Below are positions 1 through 10,000 of a stretch of 55,506 nucleotides of DNA, one piece after another (the stretch's first letter is position 1; every line of letters begins with the position of its first letter). The DNA lies in the NCBI GenBank assembly GCA_003161635.1, contig PMOA01000066.1, positions 8,164-63,669 of the forward strand, given 5' to 3'. Made by a program: the position numbers and the translations under genes. The notes under the pieces were generated by a model. That model was not told the DNA's origin, searched no databases, and was given only the letters and a program-made list of their open reading frames with translations. Source of the DNA: Limisphaerales bacterium. GTDB taxonomy: Bacteria > Verrucomicrobiota > Verrucomicrobiia > Limisphaerales > UBA11358.

Positions 1-1652
1 ATGCGCTGCGCCTCGCCGCCGCTCAACGTGCTGCTCTCGCGGTCGAGCGTTAGGTAGCCGAGGCCGACATTTTTCAGGAACCCGAGCCGGGCGCGGATTT
101 CCTTGACGACCTCATGCGCGATTTTTTCCTCAAATTCCGTGAGCTTGAGACCGGCAAAAAATTCGTCGGCCTTTTCCACCGACAACGCGCAGACGTCCAT
201 GATGGAAAGGCCGGGAAGTATCAGTCCCGAGTCCCGAGTCCGCGGTCTCCGGTTTCCAGTTTCCGCGGATGGCGGACTGTGGACCACGGACTGTGGACTC
301 TCAACTCCGATCCTCACGGCCAAAATCTCCGGTTTGAGCCGTTTGCCCTTGCAGACGTCGCAGAACTGCGGGCTCAGGTAGGGCTTGATGCGGTTGCGGA
401 CGAATTCACTTTCGCTTTCGGTGAACAGCCGCTCCAGATTCGGCAGGACGCCCTCGAACGGGCGGTTGATGGTGCTCATTTTGCCCGCGCGCCAGAAATG
501 AAAAGCGACCTCGCTTTCGCCCGAGCCGTGCAGCAAAACTTTTTTGAAATCGTCCGGCAGGTTTTTCCAGGGCGTTTCCAGGCTGACGTTGAAATGCGCC
601 ACGACCGACCGCAGCATGGCCTTGTAATAAATGTTCATCCGCTTGCCCGCCCGCCGCCACGGCTGGACGGCGCCGTCTTCGAGCGACTTTTCCGGATCGG
701 GCACGACCAGGCTTTCGTCAAAAATCATTTTCTGGCCGAGGCCGTGGCAGACCGGGCAGGCGCCCGCCGGGGCGTTGAAGGAAAAATGTTTCGGCGTGGG
801 CGGATCGTAACTTTTGCCCGTGGCCGGGCTGCACATTTTGTTGGAATGAAGCGTTTCGGTCCAAATTGATTTGGCAGGGGTGACCTGCTGGTCGCCCTGG
901 CTGACCGGCAGGTCAGCCCTACCAGAAGAGTTGTGCAACGCCAGCATCACGCCTTCGCCCCAGCGCAACGCGGTTTCGACCGAATCACCGAGCCGCACGC
1001 GGATCTTGTTGTCAATCACCAGCCGGTCCACGACCGCTTCGATGGTGTGAAATTTCTTTTTGTCGAGCTTGACGCGCGTGTCGGCGGCGAGTTCGACGAA
1101 TTCGCCGTCCACCCGGGCGCGGACGAACCCTTCATGGGCGAGGCGTTCGATGACGTCGCGGAATTCGCCTTTTTGCCGGCGGACGACCGGCGCGAGCAGC
1201 ATCACGCGGGTCTTGGGCGGCAGCGCGAGGATTTTGTCCACGATGTCGCTGGTGGTCTGGGAGACGATGGGCACGCCGGTGTCCGGGCAGTGCGGTTTGC
1301 CGACGTGCGCGTAAAGCAGGCGGAGATAATCGTAAATTTCCGTGGTGGTGGCGATGATGGAGCGCGGGCTGGAGCCGGAGCTGCGCTGTTCGATGGCGAT
1401 GGCCGGCGACAGGCCTTCGATGAAGTCCACCTCCGGCTTTTGCATCTGGTCGAGAAACTGCCGGGCGTAGGCGGAGAGGCTTTCGACATATTTGCGCTGG
1501 CCCTCGGCATAAATCGTGTCGAACGCGAGCGACGATTTGCCGCTGCCGCTCAGGCCGGTGATGACCACCAGCTTGTCGCGCGGGATGTTCAGCGTGAGGT
1601 TTTTCAGGTTGTGCTCACGCGCGCCGCCGATGCGGATGAATTCTTTGCTCAT
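1..1652 (-). CDS. uvrA: UvrA, excinuclease ABC subunit A (N-terminal part; continues past left edge)
   Basis: DNA-damage recognition ATPase of nucleotide excision repair; it works with UvrB and UvrC in the cytoplasm. The ORF track omits this gene because it runs off the edge, but the minus frame is open from ATG at 1652 to base 1. The first Walker A is [14 protein letters not shown] near residue 30. Further landmarks are [17 protein letters not shown], then [10 protein letters not shown], and the ABC signature LSGGEAQR at the window edge. The usual CxxC just before FSFN is replaced by a single Cys (KMCSPATG). Two stretches are extra compared with my memory of E. coli UvrA. One is about 18 residues ([19 protein letters not shown]), coded by a hairpin repeat at 872-924. 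The other is about 30 residues, coded by heptanucleotide repeats at 223-313. Both keep the frame. Family assignment is secure; whether the inserts affect function is unknown. Confidence 0.96.
   Translation of the reverse strand, partial: MSKEFIRIGGAREHNLKNLTLNIPRDKLVVITGLSGSGKSSLAFDTIYAEGQRKYVESLSAYARQFLDQMQKPEVDFIEGLSPAIAIEQRSSGSSPRSIIATTTEIYDYLRLLYAHVGKPHCPDTGVPIVSQTTSDIVDKILALPPKTRVMLLAPVVRRQKGEFRDVIERLAHEGFVRARVDGEFVELAADTRVKLDKKKFHTIEAVVDRLVIDNKIRVRLGDSVETALRWGEGVMLALHNSSGRADLPVSQGDQQVTPAKSIWTETLHSNKMCSPATGKSYDPPTPKHFSFNAPAGACPVCHGLGQKMIFDESLVVPDPEKSLEDGAVQPWRRAGKRMNIYYKAMLRSVVAHFNVSLETPWKNLPDDFKKVLLHGSGESEVAFHFWRAGKMSTINRPFEGVLPNLERLFTESESEFVRNRIKPYLSPQFCDVCKGKRLKPEILAVRIGVESPQSVVHSPPSAETGNRRPRTRDSGLILPGLSIMDVCALSVEKADEFFAGLKLTEFEEKIAHEVVKEIRARLGFLKNVGLGYLTLDRESSTLSGGEAQR
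223..313. repeat. Degenerate heptanucleotide tract inside uvrA
   Basis: On the plus strand about 12-13 consecutive 7-mers can be read: AGTCCCG twice, then AGTCCGC, GGTCTCC, GGTTTCC, AGTTTCC, GCGGATG, GCGGACT, GTGGACC, ACGGACT, GTGGACT and CTCAACT. Copies drift gradually from one to the next. Twelve units make 84 nt, which is 28 codons, so the uvrA frame is kept. The product is a low-complexity Ser/Pro/Arg-rich insert between AVRIG and [11 protein letters not shown]. Confidence 0.8.
872..924. repeat. GGTAGGG-type hairpin repeat inside uvrA
   Basis: The minus strand begins TGGTAGGGC and ends CCCCTGCCA, an imperfect terminal inverted repeat. Inside are the hairpins CTGACCTGCCGGTCAG and GCGACCAGCAGGTCACC. 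The same bracketing (TGGTAGGGC...GCCCTACCA) occurs at 49013-49074 in non-coding DNA, and a related array lies at 22788-22896. Here the element is translated within UvrA without a stop. Confidence 0.75.
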
Positions 1653-1756
1653 GGCCGCGAATTTTCAATTCAAACCAACCGGGAAATATATGCAAACCGG
1701 CGGTGAAAGCAAAGGCGGATGTTGCGCGGGCCGCTATTTCGCAGGCGATGACAATT

Positions 1757-2419
1757 TCATGCGCCGGACAATTCCTTTACGCATAATATCGCCGCGGCCT
1801 TTTCAGGATGGTTGCGGGTCCAGACGAAATGTCCCGCCAGCGAAATGATGCCCCAGAAAAAACGCGGCCGGCCTTTGATGGCATGATATTCGCCGCGCAA
1901 CTTTTTTGGCCCCAAAAATCCGGCGACCTGATATCCATAACCAGCCATTTCGGCAGGCTCCCATCCGGAAAGATGTTCTTGCAGGTCATCGTTGGCTGTG
2001 TGCCGTTGTTGAAGAAAACCGCAGGGGGTGAAGAGAATGACTTTCTTCGCCGCAATCTTTTCCATGTCCTGCATCATCTTCAGACCATCCGGCTTGATAA
2101 CATGTTCGATGACGTCAAGGCCGACACAGGCGTCAAATTGTTTGGGGCGGAAATATCGGGCCAGATCCCGCACGTCGCCATGAATCATTTCATCGTGGGT
2201 ATTAAGTCTTTTTGCCTCCGCAACCGCCGGCTCATATCCCTCAATGCCCACAATATGCGGAACCCCGATGGTGCGCATAACGGGGGAAGCTCCGCACCCT
2301 ACATCCAATACGCTCTGGCAGCCCAGCAATGCCTTGCGCAAAGCCAGCCGGACAGTAATCGCCGCCGGGTCAGTCCCCTGTTTTATCAAGTCCAATGTCA
2401 GCCTGGTTGCGCTTTTCAT
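1757..2419 (-). CDS. Class I SAM-dependent methyltransferase (hypothetical substrate)
   Basis: A 220-residue protein starting at ATG 2419. The glycine-rich SAM motif I is [10 protein letters not shown] near residue 40. An acidic residue follows the next strand (GIEGYE), and a motif-4-like segment [12 protein letters not shown] lies near residue 115. This pattern is typical of Methyltransf_11/23-type proteins acting on small molecules, lipids or polysaccharides. It stands alone: uvrA starts about 100 bp downstream on the same strand and a PEP-CTERM gene lies upstream on the other strand, so the context does not reveal the substrate. The fold assignment is firm; the acceptor cannot be named from sequence. 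Confidence 0.85.
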   Translation of the reverse strand: MKSATRLTLDLIKQGTDPAAITVRLALRKALLGCQSVLDVGCGASPVMRTIGVPHIVGIEGYEPAVAEAKRLNTHDEMIHGDVRDLARYFRPKQFDACVGLDVIEHVIKPDGLKMMQDMEKIAAKKVILFTPCGFLQQRHTANDDLQEHLSGWEPAEMAGYGYQVAGFLGPKKLRGEYHAIKGRPRFFWGIISLAGHFVWTRNHPEKAAAILCVKELSGA

Positions 2420-2884
2420 AAGCTAAATTCATCGGAAGCCTATCTTTCAAGCCGCCATCAAACAATGAATTTCCGCCAGCCGGATCGAGTGAACAAAAAA
2501 TGCCGGTGCAGTTTTGGCCAGGCTGGCGCTGTCGGCCAGCAAGCCCAAACCGAATGCCATTCCCGCGCGGGGACTTTGGAACAAGGCCACCGGCACTTTT
2601 ACGGATTCATGAGAAACTGCGTTGAAATAGAAAAGTGTTGTTTGCTGAGGGAATCGTTCCGGTTCGCGCAATCGCGTTTTAGGAGCGGTTCTTTACCAAT
2701 CAGACTCGCAACAGGAAGAACCCGTGTGGGTGTGAATAACTTATTCTGGACAGGAATGGAGGCCGGCGTAGGGTCACAATTAATCGGATGGCTTTGGTTC
2801 TGAACCAATCACAACTGCAACAAATGACACTTCGATTGGCCAGTCGTGTGCCCTCAGAAAAGCAAAAATAAACAAATTGAACCT
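2420..2884. other. Intergenic stretch without a convincing gene
   Basis: This 465-bp gap lies between the methyltransferase and the PEP-CTERM gene, which are transcribed away from each other, so promoters for both should lie here. The short ORFs on both strands look random in composition. A single DnaA-box-like TTATTCACA occurs on the minus strand near 2731-2739, without clustering. No clear sigma-70 promoter, hairpin array or heptad tract was found. Confidence 0.5.
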
Positions 2885-3652
2885 ATGAAAACAAGCAAAT
2901 CACTAAACCTCACTGAATTGTCTCTCGTTAACCTCGGACTCTCGACGACCGGGCAAACCCTGAAAAAATATCTATTAATCTCAATCGCAAGTATTCTGGC
3001 CTTAAGCGCCCCCGGTATGGCCAAAGCAAGCCCGCTTACTGTTACCTCTGCCATCGGTGGCGTTCCCACTGTGAGTGGCGCTGCGCTGGAGAATTTCAAC
3101 GAACCGTCGCCATCCATTCTGACACTTTCCGGTGCCGCCTCACTTGAAACGGGCCCTTCTTTTGGGATCATTGATGGTGGTCTTTACGTGCCGCCTTACT
3201 TCTCCGGTTCGACAGCGGCTTTTTTTGGCGAATCTCCGGCCAATGGCTACGATAGCAGCCAATTCGTTGCCGTTGCGGATGGGGGTTCAGCGAGACTCAG
3301 CTTTACAACCCCACAGAATTATTTTGGACTCCTTTGGGGAACAGTTGATGGAGGCGCAGGTGGAGTGGGCACTAACTACCTTACGTTCTACGACAATAAA
3401 AATAACGTCATCGGCACGATTTCTGGGGCCGACATTTTTCCCTTTGCTCCTGGCGGAACAGACGTGAATGGAACCGCTTACGTCAACATTACTTCGACGG
3501 TCCCATTTTCGAAAGTTGTCGCCACCAGTACGCAACCTTCGTTCGAGTTCGATGATGTAGCCTACGCGCAAGTTCCAGAACCGGCAAGCGGCGTTTTGTT
3601 TGGTGCCGGGCTTTGCCTCCTTGGTTTTGGGTTGCGACGTAAATCCGCGTAA
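2885..3652 (+). CDS. PEP-CTERM sorting-domain secreted protein
   Basis: Predicted exported protein of about 255 residues. I chose the ATG at 2885 over the GTG at 2846 used by the ORF track. The ATG gives MKTSKSLNL and then an export signal (LKKYLLISIASILALSAPGMAKA). The GTG only adds a polar extension, and neither start has a strong ribosome binding site. The C-terminus has the classic tripartite PEP-CTERM signal: VPEPA, a hydrophobic helix (VLFGAGLCLLGFG) and a basic tail (LRRKSA). Family knowledge says such proteins are processed by an exosortase and often become part of extracellular matrix. The body is beta-rich and Gly/Ser/Thr-rich with no recognisable enzymatic motif. No exosortase gene is in the window. 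Confidence 0.88.
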   Translation: MKTSKSLNLTELSLVNLGLSTTGQTLKKYLLISIASILALSAPGMAKASPLTVTSAIGGVPTVSGAALENFNEPSPSILTLSGAASLETGPSFGIIDGGLYVPPYFSGSTAAFFGESPANGYDSSQFVAVADGGSARLSFTTPQNYFGLLWGTVDGGAGGVGTNYLTFYDNKNNVIGTISGADIFPFAPGGTDVNGTAYVNITSTVPFSKVVATSTQPSFEFDDVAYAQVPEPASGVLFGAGLCLLGFGLRRKSA

Positions 3653-3766
3653 GCTGCGGCTATCGAGCTGGATAGAGCCTCGCATCAGTTTTGGAAGTCG
3701 GATTCGCCTCATTCAACTTAACGGGCAAATCCAGACCGCGGTGAAAGCAAAGCGGGATTGCGGACC

Positions 3767-3901
3767 GGAGCGCCGGGCGCATTTTGAGGCAGTGCCCCCG
3801 GAGCGCCGGCTTGCCGGGGCATAGCTCAGCGACGACCGGCCTCTGGCCCGGCGGGTGTTGAGATTCCAGCAGAAACGCGCCGGATCGGAAATCGGCGCTC
3901 C
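3767..3901. repeat. GGAGCGCCG...CGGCGCTCC palindromic element
   Basis: Terminal inverted repeats GGAGCGCCG and CGGCGCTCC bracket about 117 bp that contain further stems (CCGGCTTGCCGG; CCGGCCTCTGGCCCGG). The same 9-bp ends bound a 71-bp element inside the glycosidase gene at 47617-47687, which supports a mobile or expanding family. Confidence 0.7.
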
Positions 3902-3953
3902 CAGGAACGGGAAGAACAATGGCGGCAATGAGGCCGCGGCCACGCTTGCGTTT

Positions 3954-4015
3954 GGAGCGCGGACAGCTTTGTCCGCGCGTTCATATCAACTCGCGGGCAG
4001 GGCTGCCCGCGCTCC
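3954..4015. repeat. GGAGCGCGGAC palindromic element
   Basis: 62 bp starting GGAGCGCGG and ending CCCGCGCTCC. It holds two hairpins (GCGGACAGCTTTGTCCGC and GCGGGCAGGGCTGCCCGC). Its left half closely resembles 16257-16286 in the N-terminal coding region of the neighbouring protease gene. Confidence 0.75.
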
Positions 4016-4026
4016 TTCCAGTCACC

Positions 4027-7000
4027 TCACGGATATTCGACGAGCCGATAGAATTTCATGGCCGTCGGCGCGTTCGTGTCCACGAAGGTGAAATTGGTGG
4101 TGATGGAAGTGATGTAGGGCGGGCCGGGCGGGATGTAGTTCCACACCATCGGCGGCATGAGGTTGGTCGTCCAGGCCACCTGGAACTGATAATTGGTGGG
4201 CGCGGACCATTGCAATTGGAAGTTGCCATTGGTCAGCACGCTGACGCTGGAGATGGACACCGAGGGATAACCGAAGATGACTTGAAAGACGAAGGTGACA
4301 TTGGTGGCGCCAAGGTTTTGAAAACCGAGGTAATAGTTCGTGCCCGGCACGAGCGGCGGCACGGAATTGCTGGTGAGCACGAAGGCGCCGGCGCTGGTGG
4401 CGGACAGCATCAGGAAATCGCCCGCGTTGGTGTTGCCGGTGGGCGGATTGGTCTGGTTGAACCACACGTTCAACGGGCCGGTGGCGGAAATCAGGATGTT
4501 ACTTGCCGAGATGGCGTTGGCCGGCACCGTCACCACCGCCTGCGACATGGCCCCGGCCGGGACGGTGTTGGTGGCGGGACCCGAACCGGTGATCGGCCCC
4601 AGATTCAGGCCGCCCAGGACCCGGTAGAATTTCATGGGGCCAAACCCGCCGGTCAGAGTGCCGTCGTCAAAGAAACTGAAATGTCCGTTGGTCGCCGTCA
4701 CGACGACGTTGATGACCGGGTTCAGGACCGTGTTCCACACCGGCGGCGCGAGATTGGTCGTCCACTGAATCTCGTACTGGAAATTCGTCGGACCCTGCCA
4801 CTGAAGCAGGAAGCCGTTCGTCCCGCCGATGTTGGTGGCCGTGATGCTGGTAATGAAAATGGTGTTGGTCGGCGGCGGCACGTTGGTCGAAGTCAACAGA
4901 TGGAAATCCACCTCGATGCTGAAACTGACGGCAAAGCTGTTCGTGTTTTGCACGCCGAGCCAATAAGTCCCGCCGGGCACGATATTCGTCGGCGCACTGG
5001 TGGTGCTCAAAACGGAAATGCCATTCGTCGCGCCCGCCAGCAGGGTGTAGTCACCGGCGTTCGTCCCCGTCCGCGGCGTGGTCGGGTTGAACAGCAGGTT
5101 CACCGGCCCGGTGGCGGAGAGCAGCAGGTTGGTCGCGAAATCCGCGTTCGTTGGCACGTTGACCAAAAAGTAGTCAATGCCGCCGGCCGGAACGGAGCTC
5201 GTCTGCGGTGCGCCGTTGGTCAGAGACTGCAAAAGTATCAACCGGTAAAAGCGCATCGGGCCAAACCCGCCGGTTTGCGAGCCATCGTCGAAGAAGCTGA
5301 ACAGTCCGTTCGTGGGCGTGGGCGGGCCGGTGTAAGTAACGATGTTGCTGAAGGTGTTCCACGCGGGCGGCGCGAGGTTGCCCGTCCATTGCACCAGGAA
5401 TTCATCATTGGTCGGCGCATACCAGGCGAGCAGGAAGCCGAACTTTCCGCCGATATTGGTGGCCGTGATGCTGGAAATGACAATCGGGCCGGCCGGGGCG
5501 TTGGTCGAAGTCAACAGGTGGAAATCCACCTCGATGGCGTAGGTGACGGCGAAGCTGTTCGTGTTTTGCACGCCGAGATAATAAGTCGAGCCGGGCACCA
5601 GCGGCGGCGTGGTGCTGGCGCTCAACACGACGGAACCGTTCGTTCCGGACGGATACGTGCCGTCCGGCAACAACAACAGGTTGGTCGTGGGCGGGAAATT
5701 GGTGTCGAACCAGACGTTCACCGGGCCGTTCGTTGCGAAGAGCAGGATGTTCGTCGCGAAATCCGCATTCGTCGGCACATTCACCACATAATAGATAATA
5801 CCACCGGCACCGACCGAGTTCGTTTGCGGCTGGCCGCCCGTCAGGTTTATCAACGTGGTGACAGTGACGGTGAAACTGTTGGTCGCGCTCAACGAGGTGG
5901 CGTTGACGGCGGGGGGATTTGTATCGGTAACAACCGTAGTAAAGATGTTGGTGGTTCCGGCTTGTGCCAGGGTTGGCGTCCAGGTGATGACGCCATCGGT
6001 GTCAATCGTGGCACCGGCTGGGAAGCTGATCAACTGGTAAGTCAAGGGGTTCGCCGGAATGTCCGTATCGGTCGCCGTGTTCATGACGGTGAGCGTGCTC
6101 AACGCATTGATAATATAATTTGTCTGGCTGGGAACATTCGCCGGCCAGAACGGCGGGGTGTTCACTTCATTCACTGTCACGGTGAAACTGTTGGTGGCGC
6201 TCAACGGCGGCGCGCCGTTGTCCGTGACGACGGCGGTGATGATGTAAACCCCCGGTCCCTGAGCCTCACTTGGTGTCCAGGTGATGACGCCGTTGCTGTT
6301 GACGACCGGCGGCGGATTCGTTGTCGCATAATTCAACGGCCAGCCGTTTGTGATCATGGCGTTCGTGTCAACGAGCATCGTCACTGTGTAAGTCAGCGTC
6401 TGCGGCGGCAGGTCCGAATCGTTCGCGGTGTTCGTCACCAACAGCGTCGTCAATTCATCCAGCGTCTGTGGCGGCAGATTGGTTGTCAGCCAGAACGGCG
6501 GAGTGTTCGTGAGGTTGACGTTGAATGACGAGGCGAGCGCCAGATTATGAAAATAACCGCTTGAGATGGCCACCACGTTGCTCAAGCCGGGGGGTATGCT
6601 CGTTTGATTGGTGCTATTGTCGCCCCAGGCCAGCACACTTCCGTCATTCTTCAACACCAGGCTGTGGAACCCACCGGCGGCGACCGCCACCACATTGTTC
6701 AAGCCCGGCGGCACATCCGTTTGACCGTCGCTGTCGTCGCCCCAGGCCACCACCGTCCCGTCGTATTTCAAGGCCAGACTGTGAAAACCTCCACCCGCGA
6801 TGGCCACCACATTGCTCAAGCCCGCTGGCACATTGGTCAGGCCGGCGATATTGTAGCCCCAAGCCACCACCCGGCCGTTGCTCTTCAACGCCAGACTGGA
6901 CCATCTGCCGCCCGCGATAGTCACCACACTGTTCAAACCCGCCGGCACATTCGTCTGACCATGGAACCCATCACCCCAGGCCAGCACCGTCCCGTCGTTT

Positions 7001-10000
7001 TTCAAGGCCAGGCTGTGATCATGAGCGGCGGCGACGGCCACCACATTGCTCAAGCCCGACGGCACGTCCGTCTGGCCGAGGTAATCGGCACCCCAGGCCA
7101 CCACGCCCGTTTCATCAAAAATCTGGTCGAAGCCATAGACCACTCCCAAGACATTGCTCACCACCAGGCGGAAATGATACGGCTGGTTCATCACCAAACC
7201 GTTGATCTGATTGGCCACATAAACCACATTGAAGCTGCCGCCCACACTGACCGGCGGCGTCTGGTTTCCGTAGGTTGCGCTGGTTCCCCATTCGAACCAG
7301 GCCGTGGTGGGCGGGCCATTGGGCGTGGCCATGCCGTTCAACTGGGCGCTCGTTCCCGTGACGGAAGTGGCCGGTTGCGTGAACGCAAACGGCGACAGGG
7401 CACCCGTCACGAAGACGGTGAAGTAATTCGTGGCGCTCAAGATCTGGTTGACCGGCGCCCAGGCATTGAAGTCCGTCACCACCGTGGCGATCAGGTTGGT
7501 GGTGAGAGCCTGCGCCAGCGTCGGCGTCCAGGTAATGGCACCATTGGTGTCAATGGTCATGCCGGCCGGCGGGTTGAGCAGCGTGTAAGTCAGCGGATTG
7601 GTCGGGATGTCCGAATCACCGGCCGCGTTGGTCACGATCAGCGTGTAAAAGGCGTTGATGGTCTGATCGGCCGGTGTGCCCAAAAAGAACGGCGGCGTGT
7701 TCACTTCAATCACGATCACATTGAAACTGTTGGTCGAATGCAACGGCGGCACGCTGCTGTCGGTGACGGTGGTCTGGATGAAATAAAATCCCGGCCCCTG
7801 CGCTTCTGTCGGCGTCCAGGTAATGATGCCATTGGTGCTGATGGCCACGCCGGGCGGACCGGACACCGAGTAAGTCAACGGCGGGTTCGCGCTGGAGGCG
7901 GTGTTCGTCACCGTCATCAGGGTCAATTCATCAATGATTTGCGTGCCAATGGACGGCAGCACGGGCGGGAATAACAAGTGGAAGTCCACCTCGATTCCGT
8001 AGGTAATGTTGGAGGTGCCCGTGTTTTGCACGCCGAGATAATAAGTCCCGCCAGCCGCGAAATTGGTCGGCGCGCTGATGAGGCTCAAAATGGAGGAGCC
8101 TCCCGTCGAGTTGGGTATCAACAGATAATCCGGCGGATTTGTGCCGGCGGGCAGCGTGGTCTGGTTGAACCACACATTCAACGGGCCGGTGGCGAAGAGC
8201 AGGCGGTTGGTGGCAAAGTCCGCATTGGGCGGGACGATGACCAGATAATACGCCATGCCGCCGGGGGGAATGACATTGGTCACCGCCAATCCGTTGGTGA
8301 GCACGCCGATGGAGTTGAAATTGGTGGCAAAGTTGAACCGCAATTGCCAGCTTACGAGCGTGTTCGTGAGACCGGCGCCGACGCGATTGTCCCAAATTTC
8401 AAGCTGCCACTGGCCCAGCGCGTTCAGCCCCTTATAGGTGTCGAGCGATTGCTCGGGCAGGTAATACACGTCGCCACTGCCACTGATCACGTTGGTGGTC
8501 ACAACATTGTTGGTAACAAATACAAGCTGGCTCAGGGCGAAATTATCCAGCAACATGCCCGGCTCGATTCCGGTGATTTGCAGGACCGTGTTGCTCAGCG
8601 CGGCAGTGAAGGTGATGTTCGTGGTCTGCCAGTTGGTGTTGTTGCCGAAGAAAAGGAGATTAGTGCCGCCCACGGTCACCTGGGCCTCGGCCAGGCCTTG
8701 AGCGATGGATGGCGCTGCCAGATCGTATTTGCCCATGATGCCGTGATTGAAAATGGCCTTGATTTCCGAAGCCGAAAGCGGGCGGTTATAAATGCCCGGC
8801 TCGTCCATCATTCCATTGAAATGATTGGCAAAATTACCTGCCGGCCTGACACCCAGGAAAAAATCAACGCTGGTCCAGGGGGTAAAGCCAGTACCCAAAT
8901 CCAGGCTTTGAACGACCACGCCATTTTTGTACAGAACCGCCAATCCCGTTGCTTTGTCAAACGTCACGGCCACATGCTGGAAGATGTTTCCCGTCATGGT
9001 CCCGACCGCCGAACTCAGGGAGTGTGCGGTGAGAGTGGTATCCATAATATTGGCGTAGAGATCACCGTCATAATTCCCCGAAAAACCAAATTGGGCGGCG
9101 ATCGGCGCGGCGCCACTGCCGGAACCTACATTCCACTCCAACAGCGATTGGAGATTGTTGATTGTGGCGCCCACCGGGTTGACCCAGGCATCGATGGTGT
9201 AACCGCTGTTGTTGATTCCAACATCAAGACTGGCACTGGCGGGGACCCTTACTTGTGAACTGACACCATCGAAGACAAACGCCGTCCCAACCACGCCGCT
9301 GGCGTAGGTCATGCTGCTGGGGGTGCCCGGGTTGTTGCTGATGCTGTCGTTCCCATTATTTTCCCCCCGCCACAGGCTCACAATGCCCGGCCCGCGATAC
9401 GCATACGACAGAGTGTAAGTCTGTCCCGGCACCGTGGGCAGAATGCGCGAAATCTGGCCATCGGCCAGTGCCAGCAGGTTGCTGCCCTGATAGGCCAGAT
9501 TGGTATCAGTGATCACCGTGACCTGATTGGTGTTTTCGGCCCAGCCGTCAAAAAACGATCCGCTTTGGGTGTAATCCCCGGCCGCTGCTCCTTCAAAACC
9601 ATTGGCCCCATAATTGGTCCAATAAGTGGTATTGGTCACATAGGTGAAGTTGGTCATAACAACAAAGTTGGTCAGAACAAAACTGTCCAGCAACATTCCC
9701 GGCTCGATTCCAGTGATTTGCAGCGGCGTGTTGGTCTGGGTGGCGGTGAAGGTGATGTTCGTGGTCTGCCAGTTGGTTGTTCCAACGACGATATTCGTTG
9801 ATATGCCGTTCAAAACAGCTTGTGCGGCTTCAGCGCAAACCGACGGCGGTGTCGCCAGACCGCATTTGCCGGCATGACCGGCATTGTAGATGGCTTGGAT
9901 TTCATTCGAAGAAAGCGCACGGTTGAAAATCGCAGATTCATCTATTACGCCTTGGTAATAAAAATTGCCAAAATCCATTCTTCGCCCAAGCAGTAATGCG

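Larger units (their letters stand above)
3653..4026. other. Palindrome-rich spacer between converging genes
   Basis: This 374-bp gap lies between the 3' ends of the PEP-CTERM gene (+) and the giant protease gene (-). It is occupied mainly by two GGAGCGC-type palindromic elements, listed separately. I see no credible gene: the ORFs here are made of hairpin sequence. Either palindrome could act as a transcription terminator for the converging units. Confidence 0.6.

Noticed and set aside
223-313. Heptad tracts as CRISPR arrays
   Set aside because: The unit is only 7 bp with no spacers, copies drift gradually, and no cas genes are present.
2447-2671. Small minus-strand ORF (74 aa) in the 2420-2884 gap
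   Set aside because: No recognisable motif, start context or conserved pattern; it could be repeat-derived, so not called as a gene.
2731-2739. DnaA-box-like TTATTCACA on the minus strand, possible origin
   Set aside because: A single site with no cluster, no AT-rich unwinding region and no dnaA or dnaN nearby.
3919-6528. Long plus-strand ORF (869 aa) and further plus ORFs up to 15120
   Set aside because: Antisense shadow of the giant protease. The product is His/Arg/Gly-rich with no motif, while the minus strand shows clear S8, LamG and RCC1 features.
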